Of a stretch of 64,000 nucleotides of DNA, positions 22,669-33,039 are shown one piece after another. Every line of letters begins with the position of its first letter. The stretch's first letter is position 1. This DNA is from Pisolithus tinctorius (lineage: Eukaryota > Basidiomycota > Agaricomycetes > Boletales > Pisolithaceae), in assembly GCA_024663395.1 (NCBI GenBank), contig JANFAH010000065.1:124001-188000 (forward strand), written 5' to 3'. The notes below the pieces were generated by a model. The model did no database searches and had not been told where the DNA came from. It saw only the letters and a program-made list of their open reading frames with translations. Both the position numbers and the translations under genes were made by a program.

Positions 22669-25600
22669 ATGGTCAAAAAGCAGTTCAAGAAACCTCTCTT
22701 CAGAACTACGAAGCCTTCCACCTGTTCCCTTCCCGCGGTACGCAATTTCTTCCAAACGATAGTAGTTATCGATTTGCGATAAATCACTCGCAGGGATCGT
22801 CTCAGGCCCTCGCTGGGGTTCTTGCCTCTGATTCCCAAACGTTGTGGAATGGCTCTTGGGGAACGCTTGCCAGGATAGAGGGCTTCCTCCATCCGTCTTC
22901 GGTGGCACTAGTTAGGAGCGTATGTAATCTATTTCGCCTCGTCATTGCATGACGTTGATTGCTCCCAACGGAACAGTGCCAAGGACCCACTGCAGAATCG
23001 GACATTGACCCCCTATCTGTCGAAAGCCAGGTCGATGCTGCTCAGTTGGCACTGGATGTCATGACGACCATTCATCCACGGATGGGCCATACAGCCGTCC
23101 GCTACGTGGCAAAGGCTAATACCTCTATCACAGACACTCAAAGTCTGAGTAATACGTATCTCTATCCTTTCAAAATCTTCAATTCCGTCGTCACTATCGC
23201 AAATGTATGGCGCTGGTTCTATTGTGCAAACGTGTTCTGATGCAGGTCGGCAGGTTCACCCCTACGCCCAGGTGGCGTTGGGAATTTTAACTGCTGCTTC
23301 CCAGGTATAGTTCTTCATCTAATTCGTCCCTTCTGCTGACCTTGTCATTGCGCCAGTTGATCCTCACCCAAGCGAACTTAGACAATGCAATTTCTGCTCT
23401 TCTGGAGAAACTCGGCGTCGTTTACAAATTACTTTCGGAGGAGGATACGTTGAAGAATGTCGATGATATGAGAGATACCCTTGCGAAGATTGCGCGGGTT
23501 GTAAGCGACGCTGCACAGTTCGTTACAAACTACTCCGAGACGAAGAGCTTCTGTATGTCTTATCACATTCATTTTGGCTCCAAAGTGCTGAGGGAGGTAC
23601 GCACCAAGGGAAACAATTGGGCAGGAACATTCTCTCGGAATCGCTGTCGGTTGTTGACGGCTACGTCGAGACTCTAGATGATTTGATGCAGCAATACCGC
23701 GACTGCGCTGTCCGAGATATTCAGATTAACGTGTACCGGGTACTTGAAGACGTGAACCTCGAAGGCATGGTTTATGCGGCTGGGGCCGGCCTCGACACAA
23801 CCAAAAGATGCCTCGATGGCACGAGGACAGAAATTCTGCAGCAGATCGTTTCCTGGGCTACTGATCTTGATGCCAATGCCCCTCGCATCTTGTGGCTCCG
23901 CGGGCAGGCGGGAAGGGGAAAATCTACCATTGCTCATACAGTTGCGTCATGGATCAAGGACGTAGGGGGACTTGGGTCATGTTTCTGTTTCGCTCGTGAC
24001 AGGCAGGCCGAACGCCGAGAACAGAAGATATTCACAACTATTGCCCGTGGTCTGGCAGACCGTGACCCTGCGTTTCGGCGAGCATTGGCGGATGCCATCT
24101 CAAGGGACTACGACCTCAAGACCACATCTGATGTAGTGCAGCAATGGCAGCAACTCATCTTGGGGCCGTTGTCCAAGGTGGATGGTATGATAGTTGGGAA
24201 TGTGGTTGTGGTGATCGATGCCCTGGATGAAAGTGGGCCGGAAGCTTCGAGGAGACACATACTTTCCCTCCTCACATCGACAGAAGCTAGCCATCTACCC
24301 ACGAATTTCCGCATCCTCCTGACATCCAGACCATTGCCGGACATTGAACGTGCTCTGGGTGCTTGTCCCCATGTAAGGCCCACTTCGTTGGATGACATAT
24401 CCGGGGAATTGACGGAACGTGACATCCGGCTGTATGTTTCTACACAACTTGGTCATCTTCGGGAGATGGGAGCCATTGAAGTCCAAACAATCGTCCAAAA
24501 GTCTGATGGGCTATTTGAGTGGGCTCGCCTGGCGTGCGAGTTCATTAAACCAAATAAGCCTGGTCGGACGGCTAGGGAGCGCTATGACGAGGTTGCATTT
24601 CTTTGCTCTGGAGGTGGGGGAACCCTATTGGATGTCATGTACAGGACAATCCTGGAAGACACTATACCTGATGACAATACCACGCTTGCACGGTTTCGTT
24701 CTGTGATGAGGCAGATTATGGGGACGTTTGAACCTCTTCGAATGGATGCTGCAAACAAGATGCGCACCTACTTTCCTCGGAAGGAGGACCACTTTGATGT
24801 GACCATCATTCTTGGGTTCATGTCTCCAGTATTGGGTGGCATTGCAGACAGGACCTCTGTTGTCCGACCGCTGCATGCTTCGTTCTATGACTTTCTCACT
24901 GATCCTGCACGGAGTGGAATATATTGTGTTGGTGCATCTGACATGCACAGCCTTGCCTTTGCTTCATTGCAAATTCTCTGCAATGACCTGCGATTCAATA
25001 TTTGTGAACTGGGAAGTTCCTATCTTGGCAATTCTGAGGTTCATGATTTGGCAGAGAGAGTTGACAAAAGCATCTCAGCATATCTGTCCTATTCATGCAG
25101 ATTCTGGGCTCAGCATCTGTCTAAAACCATTTTTGATGCTGCACTTGTGGAATGGGTGAAGGCTGTCATTCAAAGTGAAAATTTTCTGTTCTGGCTTGAG
25201 ACCCTAAGTTTGCTTGGTGCATATGGGGGTGCTGCAGATTCTCTTGCTTGCACTATAACCTGGCTGTGGGTGAGTACTCCATTACTTGTATTTGGTATCA
25301 CCTGAATTAAAGCACAGGACCAGAATGGTTTAGAGGATTTATTAGCATATGTGCAAGATGGGGTCAAGTTCATTTGGAACTTTGCCAGTGCAATCTCATG
25401 CAGTGCATCACATCTTTATGTCTCTGCTCTGCCATTCACTCCTAAAAACACAGCATTGTCAAGACTAATGATGCCAAAATTCTCTTCCCTTGTTGCCATT
25501 TCTGGAGGAGGACTTAAAGAGTGGCCGGCTGTTCAGCTTGCTCTGCAAGGACACACATCTGCAGTCAATGCAGCAGCAGTTTCCCCTGATGGCAAGAGGA

Positions 25601-27751
25601 TTGTCTCAGGCTCAGATGACAATACAGTAAGGATTTGGGATGCTGAGAGGGGTGTGCAGATTGGCAGCCCTCTTAGGGGCCACACTGATAAGGTCCAGTC
25701 AGTTGGATTCTCCCCTGATGGAAAGAGGATTGTGTCAGGCTCATATGACAAAACTGTAAGGGTGTGGGATGCTGAGAGTGGTATGCAGATTGGCAGCCCT
25801 CTCCATGGGCATTCTGGTTGGGTCTTCTCAGTTGGATTCTCACCTGATGGACAGAGGATTGTGTCAGGCTCACATGACAAAACTGTGAGGGTGTGGGATG
25901 CTGAGAGCAGAGTGCAAATTGGTAGCCCCCTTCAAGGGCATTCTGGTTGGGTTGGCTCAGTTGCATTTTCCCCCAATGGCAGGAGGATTGTTTCAGGCTT
26001 TCAGGGTGGGACTGTGATGTTATGGGATGCTGAGAGAGGTGTGCAGATTGGTAGTCTTCAAGGGCATTCAGGTTGGGTTGGCTCAGTTGGATTCTCTCCT
26101 GATGGGAAGAGGATTGTCTCAGGCTCACATGACAAGACTGTGAGGGTGTGGGATGCTGAGAAAGGCATTCAAATTGGTGGCCCTCTTCATGGACATTCTG
26201 GATGGGTTTGCTCAGTTTCATTCTCACTTGATGGGAAGAAGATTGTTTCAGGTTCAGATGACAACACTGTGAGAGTATGGGATGTTGAGAGACATGTGCA
26301 GATTGGTTGCCCTCTTCAAGAGCATTCTGCTTGGGTTAGCTCAGTTGGATTCTTTCCTGATAGGAAGAGAATTTTCTCAGGCTCAGGTGACAAGACTGTG
26401 AGAGTCTGGAATACTGAGGGAGGTTTACAGATTGGTAAGGGGAATTCTGATTGGGTTGGCTCAGTTGCATTCTCCCCTGATGGGAAGAGGATTGTTTCAA
26501 GCTCATACAAGGTTGTGAGGGTCTGGGATGTTGAGAGCAGTGTTCAGATTGGCAGCCCTCTGGAAGGGCATTCTGGTTGGGTTGGCTCAGTTGGATTCTC
26601 CCCTGATGGGAAAAGGATTATTTCAGGCTCAGATGACAAGACTATGAGGGTGTGGGATGTTGAGAGAGGTGTGCAGATTGGCAGCCCTCTCAGGGGCCAC
26701 ACTGATAAGGTCCAGTCAGTTGGATTCTCCCCTGATGGGAAGAGGATTGCTTCAGGTTCATATGACAAAACTGTGAGGATGTGGGATGCTGAGAGTGGTG
26801 TGCAGATTGGCAGCCCTCTTAGGGGCCATACTGATAAGGTCCAGTCAGTTGGATTCTCCCCTGATAGCAGGTGGATTGTCTCAGGCTCACATGATAAGAC
26901 TGTGAGGGTCTGGGATGCTGAGAGTGGTGTGCAGATTGGGTGCTCTCTTCAGGGACATATTGATAAGGTCCAGTCAGTTGGATTCTCCCCTGATGGCAGG
27001 AGGATTGTGTCAGCCTCACATGACAAGACTATGAGGGTCTGGGACATTGAGAGAGGTGTTCAGATTTGCAGCCCTCTTGAAGGGCATACTGGAAGGGTCT
27101 CATCAGTAGGATTCTCCCCTGATGGCAAGAGGATTATTTCAGGATCATATGACAAAACTGTAAGAATATGGGATGCTGAGAGAGGTGTGCAGATTGGCAC
27201 CCTTATTCAGGGGCATGTTGGTCTTGTCCACTCAGTGACATTCTCCCCTGATGGAAAAAACATTGCCTTAGGCTCAGAGGGTGCTGTGAGGGTCTTAAGT
27301 GCTCAAAACTTCAAGTACATGATTAGAATCAATGAAGAACTGAAGTTACATGCATGCAACCCAATGCATGTACCTGTATCTTCTGCAGATGGTGAGTAGT
27401 ATCCATGTCTCTTATATCCTGATTTTACTCAATTTATGTCATGTCATTCAAGCATACCCCATTTGTTTTTCATCAGTTCCCTCACATGCCCTTCCTGATA
27501 CTCAGCAAATTCTTGATGGACTACTGCAGGCAGATGCTGATGTGAGGGATGATCCAGTTAGGCTCCACAATGATGGCTGGATCAGAGGTCCCAATGGCAA
27601 ATTATTGCTTTGGATACCTCCTACATTCTGGAGGCCATTTTATTCAACATGGACCATAGCAGTAATGCCCAGGGGTTGTTGCATTGAGTTAGATTTCAGC
27701 CAGGCAGTCCATGGGAATAAATGGCAACAGTGCTTCAAGCCAGTTGGATAG
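22669..27751 (+). CDS. NACHT-WD40 STAND NTPase (NLR-like receptor), intact 8-exon model
   Basis: Signal-transducing NTPase of the fungal NOD-like-receptor class, which acts in non-self recognition and heterokaryon incompatibility. Exons 22,669-22,737, 22,794-22,919, 22,977-23,204, 23,254-23,304, 23,357-23,552, 23,609-25,269, 25,318-27,391 and 27,477-27,751 sum to 4,680 nt in one frame (1,559 residues); all seven introns are GT-AG. The order is a family-specific N-terminal region (HPYAQVALGILTAASQ, LDNAISALLEKLG), then DIQINVYRVLEDVNLEGM. The NACHT domain has P-loop GQAGRGKS and Walker B VVVVIDALDES. A helical linker, 14 WD repeats (residues about 870-1,460) and a C-terminal tail (NDGWIRGPNGKLLLW) follow. 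The N-terminal effector type is not recognised. CpG vanishes from about 25,000 onward, inside exon 6. Ligand and partner are unknown. Confidence 0.9.
25535..27300 (+). repeat. Fourteen tandem WD40 repeats, highly similar to one another
   Basis: Units of about 42-43 codons following the pattern GHSGWVxSVGFSPDGKRI, VSGSxDKTVRVWDAE, RGVQIGSPL. Several are near-identical (units 2, 10 and 11 share LRGHTDKVQSVGFSPD). Two units are shortened (unit 4 lacks part of the SPL joint; units 7-8 lost several residues at GK-GNSDWV). Fourteen blades would make two seven-bladed propellers. Such repeat identity points to recent amplification or gene conversion, as described for HNWD receptors. Confidence 0.93.
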
Positions 27752-28073
27752 TATCAATATATTGTACAAAGTCTATGTTAAAGTATAAACTGCCTTGATA
27801 GTATTATAGAATTAGTTGTGATAATGTGTCCCCAGTAGCTTCTGAGACTACTGGGTTGATTGTTAGTTACAGATTCTTTCAGTCTATGTTCTATATTGCA
27901 CAATGTTCACAGTATATGTAGCCATGGTTATACTGAGATTTTGCTTATAGTGAACATACTGTAATAGTGGCAGTGGAAAGGTTAGGTATAGGGGCATACA
28001 TGCTTGGGGAATGTGGATACCTCACACCTGTGGCATTGTAAGAATTTCACAATTTTTCATGACAGGACATGTT
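27752..28073. other. 3' flank of the NACHT-WD40 gene
   Basis: 322 bp, CpG-free and AT-rich, holding the likely 3' UTR. No other feature is seen. The solo LTR starts at 28,074. Confidence 0.5.
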
Positions 28074-28599
28074 TGTCAAGTCCAGGCCTACTACAACTGA
28101 CTCTGACACAGACAAACAGAACTCTGACTAGCAGAGGATCAGCAGAGCAGAGTGAGGGTGTCAGGTTTAGCTCATGTGCTACCCCCTTGCACAATCTCAG
28201 CCCTCATATTTCAGAGGCAGAGACCAGATGGAAGTTTGCAGATAACTCCAACAGAAAGAAGATGGAGAAGATACAGAGTAAGAACTTTGGTGATATTTGT
28301 ACTGAGGAAGAATGGAGTACTGTACATGCTTATATACTTCTATGACCAGAAAGGAAACAGCCTAGGCATTGAACCATGAGGTGTGCACACTGTGGAGCAC
28401 CTGACTGTGTAGTGTCAAGCAGAAGGCCAAAGGCTGGACAGGTAAGGGTCACATGACTCTTGTAGACTGGTCTGTGTGGTCAAATGGTAGGCTAGTACCA
28501 AGTCTTCCAGTAGGCAGAGTCAGTGTGGAGTGAGTGAGTGTCTGAGTGGAGTAGTGTGCAGAGTGACTAGGGACTTGGGATGAATGGATGGTTGTGACA
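28074..28599 (-). repeat. Solo LTR of family A with target duplication ATGTT
   Basis: Starts TGTCAAGTCC, ends GTTGTGACA, and is flanked by a perfect 5-bp duplication ATGTT (28,069-28,073 and 28,600-28,604). At 526 bp it is shorter than the 714-733 bp copies, with deletions in the first quarter and in the middle. The TATA-like string on the minus strand is changed. It lies 0.3 kb downstream of the NACHT-WD40 gene and is free of CpG. Confidence 0.93.
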
Positions 28600-28627
28600 A
28601 TGTTGAAAAAAATTGAAAGAAGAGATA

Positions 28628-29519
28628 CAGTGAGGGACAAAAGTGTTGCAATGTTTGTGAGGAGTGACTTGCTGCTGATGTAGCTTGTGCTATTCTGCAC
28701 AGATAATCATGATACCTATACCATTGGAAAGGGGTGACTCCAAGCTTTCCAGACCACTAAGGCTCAGTCCAAACAAAGCAATACATGCCAAGATACACCC
28801 TATTCTTTCCAAAAGGTGCATTGCAATGCTTTTGTCCCTGACTGGTGAAATAGTGAAAAGTGACCTTTTGATGGGATCAAGGACATGAAGGATGGGAAAA
28901 TATGATTACATAATAAACCACATGGTTTTCCAGATGATTTGTCAGCATGTAAACAATGACAAACATTGGACTTGTACCATTAACCCTCCCTCTTTTACCA
29001 CAACTCATGAAATCATCTCTCTAGCACACATGGTCATTTTCTCAAGGAATTCTTATCAAATACTGGTGGCCACCACAGTACCATCAGTATAACATGCTCT
29101 TGGAACCATCAGAGCCTTAAAAAACCTGCTGTCAGTCATTCCCTGGACTGTTTCCCCCCATGCCTGATGTGTTCTGGGACTAATCAGTACTTGGAAGGCT
29201 GAATATGTTATGGAGGTCAATCTGGCACTTGAGCACATGGTGGACAAACCAATCCCCTCTTGACCAATGCATTTCTGGCACAGGGACACTGGTATGGAGG
29301 TTGGGGGGGAGACAAAACCTCCTTGTGCTCTGAGCACCCTAAGAGGGTTCACTAGATCTTGCTCTGAGCTTTGTTTGGACTGAGCCTTAGTGGTCTGGAA
29401 AGCTTGGAGTCACCCCTTTCCAATGGTATAGGTATCATGATTATCTGTGCAGAATAGCACAAGCTACATCAGCAGCAAGTCACTCCTCACAAACATTGCA
29501 GCACTTTTGTCCCTCACTG
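28628..29519. mobile_element. Tc1/mariner-type MITE with about 160-bp inverted repeats
   Basis: It begins CAGTGAGGGACAAAAGTG and ends with the inverse, flanked by TA on both sides (28,626-28,627 and 29,520-29,521). The inverted repeats extend about 160 bp (28,628-28,790 and 29,352-29,519) with few differences. The 892-bp element has no transposase frame, so it would depend on a Tc1/mariner enzyme supplied in trans. A TA target and CAGTGAGG-type ends fit that superfamily. Confidence 0.88.
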
Positions 29520-29521
29520 TA

Positions 29522-29990
29522 CAATGCTCTTTTGGATGTTTTCAAACAAAAAATCCAAAAGTAATATTTTCTTTTCTTTTGCAGGGCCTACCTATAAACA
29601 TTAATTGATGGTCATGACCATGACTATTTGCTTCTAGTCTGATGATGATTAATGTTGGTTCATGTTTTCTGGTGGATAAGGCAAAGAAAATGAAATAATA
29701 TTTTTGGATTTTGTCTGTGATAATGTGTGTAATAACAGGGTATCTTTTCCTTCAATTTTTTGCTCATGAGAAATTGTAAAATGCTTGCAGTATGGGGGAC
29801 TTAGATGCTGACTCTCCTCAGTCAGCCACATGGCATAGAAGACAAGAACACAGAAGCTGTGTGGTAGTGATGGAAGTGTGGTGCTGAAGAATTTGCAAAC
29901 ACTGTTGAACATCACATAGGCATATCTGGACCAATGACATAAGTGCCTCATGGCTACTGCATATATATTTGTTAGGGCATGGGCTCAAAC
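29522..29990. other. Repeat-rich spacer, nothing recognised
   Basis: CpG-free, AT-rich sequence between the MITE and an LTR fragment. No frame with domain-like content. Confidence 0.4.
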
Positions 29991-30028
29991 TGTCAAGTCT
30001 GGGCCTACTCCAACCAACTCCAATGCTT
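29991..30028 (-). repeat. 38-bp end fragment of a family A LTR
   Basis: Starts TGTCAAGTCTGGGCC and matches the plus-strand start of family A LTRs for about 38 bp, then changes abruptly into Tc1-like sequence. It is a truncated remnant. Confidence 0.75.
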
Positions 30029-30528
30029 AATGCTGATACTGGAACTCTCTGATGACCCTGGCAACAGTAGAGCTCCCCATACCAGTTTCAGAGGAGATCT
30101 GATGAGCAGAAAGGCCAGATTCAGAAAGAAGATGGATATTTGCTCTAGCAGAGGCAAAAATGCATTTCATGGTGAAGTAGGGTTAGCTAAGTGGGACACA
30201 AGCCATTTTTATGGCTCAGGATTGTGTACATTACATAATCAGCTAAGGTTGAGGCAAAACATCCTTCAGAATTTGTCAAATCCTTATGTTATTTACTAAA
30301 TAATGACTGACAACATCATGCTGAAAAAAGTGTCCCAATGACATGTCATTTTAAAATAGTTATATCTCAATGCCATAGAAACCAATTTGCATGAACAAGC
30401 CCTTATTGTCAAGGCAATGGTTAGTGCTAATTTTGATTCTACAGGAGTTTTCAGTTTGCTTATAAATCTCAAATCTTTCCAAAATCATCCAACATTGGGG
30501 CACTTTTTTGATCCACTGTACAGGCTGA
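30029..30528 (-). pseudogene. Tc1/mariner transposase remnant, N-terminal helix-turn-helix
   Basis: On the minus strand, from about 30,190, the sequence reads ANIHLLSESGLSAHQISSE then TGMGSSTVARVIREFQ. This matches the N-terminal HTH of Tc1-type transposases, which binds the element ends. The element end on the right, CAGTGGATCAAAAAAGTGCC read inward, abuts a TA at 30,529-30,530. The catalytic DDE part is gone, removed at the LTR fragment boundary near 30,028. Between the end and the HTH there is about 330 bp of non-coding leader. Family assignment rests on the HTH and the end sequence. Confidence 0.7.
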
Positions 30529-30694
30529 CTACAGGATTATGGGAGTTGGGGTGAGTGTACAGAGGGAAAAGATGGAAAAAGAAAGGTGCTTGGAGGAAGG
30601 AGAGTGGTACAAAGAGGAGAAAGGGAGTAAAAGGGGTGAGAATAGATGGAGCAAATGGAAGAAGGCCATGTGAGTCTAGAGCATAGGGTTATGA

Positions 30695-30720
30695 TACATA
30701 CATACATACATACATACACA
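30695..30720. repeat. ATAC microsatellite
   Basis: About six tandem copies of a tetranucleotide (ATAC/CATA). A simple repeat with no other signal. Confidence 0.9.
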
Positions 30721-31139
30721 TATAGCAGGCAGTGGTGGGGGAATGAGGACAGGTGTTTTCTGTTTCTTTTTTTCAGGTGGCTGTGGAAGAAAGCTTTGTG
30801 CATATGGGAGTTAGCTTTTGCCATACCAGCCAGAAAACTAAGTGTCTTTTATTTAACCATAAAGTCTACCCTTCTAATGGCAGGCTTTGCTGCATAGTCT
30901 CACCACTTCAGTCAACCACCTTTGGAGACCTATTAGGTCTGGAAATTTTTGATAGATGTATTAACCTAATAGGTGTCATTTTGTCAGGAATTCCCAACTT
31001 TTGGGGATTCTCCACCACCATGCTTGGAGATTCCACATTCCCTAGCTGGAGATTCTCCAGAGCAGTGATTTAATATGGTTGGAGAAAATGATTTCTTTAT
31101 ACATCAAATGAAAGGGTAACTGGAGTCCAATTTGGGCTT

Positions 31140-31345
31140 TCCCAAGGCTAAATAGATCCCCTTTCCAGGTTGACCCTGGGCTTTCCCCAGGCTAAATAGA
31201 CCTACATTCTAGGCTGACCTGGGTTTCCCCAGGGTAAATAGACCTGCTTTCCAGGCAGAACATGGGCTTCCCATAGGCTAATTAGACCCCTTTCCAGGGT
31301 GAACCAGGGTTTTTCCCAGGCTAAATAGACTCACTTTCCCAGGCC
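31140..31345. repeat. Degenerate tandem array, about 45-60 bp unit
   Basis: Four to five copies of a unit containing GGGCTTTCCCCAGGCTAAATAGACC and TTTCCAGGCTGACC variants. The right arm of the element (32,690-32,780, inverted) holds only two copies, so unit number differs between the arms. Confidence 0.7.
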
Positions 31346-31753
31346 ATGTCCTAGTGGGGATTCTCCATGCATCAGGAAAACAGTGATTGTTCTAACTGTT
31401 CCAATCTCAACTTATGTCAGAAAGATGTATAAGTGGAATAGATGCCAAGGAACATATGTATAGAGCAAGTGAATTAAGCAAGATACATATAGTTCTATAG
31501 AGTCCTATAGATCAAGAGTTACAGTAATATAGTAATGTGAAGATATCAGTAAATCACTTATAGACTGCATTAGGACCACAGAAAAAAGGTGTGTCAGTAA
31601 GAGAGCATGACTTACATGATGTTAGACAATGATCACTAAAGTTCTGCAGACATCAAGACATCATTAGATGTAGTGTAGACTATTAGACCACTTAGAAAAT
31701 GTGCTGTTTTCCTGATGTTGCCCACTGGGGATTCTCCATGTCATGACAGAGAT

Positions 31754-32186
31754 TGTTATGTTTCACCCCTGTTTTGCCTGCTGTGTGCCTTGTTGTGTTC
31801 TGTTGGACTTGTTTTCCTTTCTTGACTGTCTTCTCTCTGTTCTGACAGTCTTACATTTCCACCACTAGCATTAATCTCTCACACCTCATTGTGGACATGC
31901 AGCATTGTTGTTCAACCAACAGCATATCTACCTTAGAATGTGTGGACACCTTGTGGTCTGTCTTTGTGTAGTATTTAGTCTGTTGGCTCAAGTCCTGGAA
32001 CCCCAGACTTGAGCTGCTCAATCATATGCAGTGTTCCCACTCAGAACTTTGCCCTCAGTGTCCCTAACCTGGACCACTCTTAGTGGCATTGCCAAATCAT
32101 CTGTTGTTTACAGAGGTTACCTCAGCTGTTCACTAGGCAGAAACCACAGTCTGTAACCTACATCACAACTTTGGTTGAGCATAACA
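31754..32186 (+). repeat. Solo LTR of family E
   Basis: Starts TGTTATGTTTCACCC and ends GAGCATAACA, about 433 bp, with TGTTATG/CATAACA end inversion. A second copy of the family lies inverted at 62,072-62,516. No matching 5-bp flank was found, perhaps because of later change. Confidence 0.75.
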
Positions 32187-33039
32187 AATAATGGAGATTC
32201 TCCATGGCCTGCTGGGGATTTTCCATGTCATGTTGAAGATTCTCCATGTCATGCTGGGGATTCCCCAGTCCTAATTGATGTTGAGGTCCAGTGACATTTT
32301 GTGTAAACACTCATGTTTTTCTAAGTATTCTGTGTTTTTCTCATGCAATCTTCCACTTTCTGATAAGATAAGCATACTGTCATTATTGCATAATCAGGGG
32401 TTACAACTTTCACTGTGATGACATCACTCCACTGTCACTCCCTGTGCTATTAATGCAGTATGATTACAAGTAGTAATAGTTATTAGTGTTGTGTAGTGTA
32501 GGCTATGCTACCTTTTGGTAGTGCACATTTTTGACTACCACTGACTATGAAAAGTGTGGTGTCAAGTGGTAGTGGCCAAGTCACATGACAGCAGATCACA
32601 TCATTGGAGGTCACATGTTGTGGTCACATGACTGATCACCTCAGGTTATGTGACCTCCTATGATGTGATCTGTACCCAGGTTCACCTTGGAAATGGGTCT
32701 ATTCAGCCTATGGAAAGCCCATGTTCTGCCTGGAAAGCAGATCTATTTAGCCTAGGGAAAGCCCAAATTGGACCACACTTACCCTTTCATTTGATGTATA
32801 AAGAAATCATTTTCTCCAACCATATTAAATCACTGCTCTGGAGAATCTCCAGCTAGGGAATGTGGAATCTCCAAGCATGGTGGTGGAGAATCCCCAAAAG
32901 TTGGGAATTCCTGACAAAATGACACCTATTAGGTTAATATATCTATCAAAATTTCCAGACCTAATCAGTCCCTGAAGGTGGTTGACTGAAGTGGTTGATG
33001 GTCCATGATTCCTTCACTCCTCCATTTCAATGTCATGTG

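Larger units (their letters stand above)
30902..32995. mobile_element. 2.1-kb element with about 300-bp terminal inverted repeats
   Basis: The left end (ACCACTTCAGTCAACCACC) and the inverted right end match, with few differences, for about 290-300 bp (30,902-31,195 and 32,700-32,995). Each arm carries several copies of a palindromic GGAGATTCTCC-type string. No transposase frame and no clear target duplication was found. A solo LTR of family E sits inside (31,754-32,186). A short tandem array of a GGCTAAATAGACC unit lies at the inner side of the left arm. The element as read could fold into a long hairpin. The superfamily is unknown. Confidence 0.8.

Noticed and set aside
23540..23620. Apparent frameshift between the two N-terminal frames of the NACHT-WD40 gene
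   Set aside because: Intron 23,553-23,608 restores SETKSFWKQLGRN in phase.
25533..27019. Series of antisense frames of 60-180 codons opposite the WD repeats
   Set aside because: They repeat with the WD unit period and are mirror images of its codons (Pro/Ser/Leu-rich). They have no independent evidence of coding.
25535..27300. Regularly spaced repeats as a CRISPR-like array
   Set aside because: The period is about 129 bp, the whole unit is coding (WD40), and the organism is a eukaryote.
29991..30528. LTR fragment plus following sequence as one LTR element
   Set aside because: Similarity to family A ends after 38 bp, and the rest reads as a Tc1 helix-turn-helix on the minus strand with a TA-flanked end.
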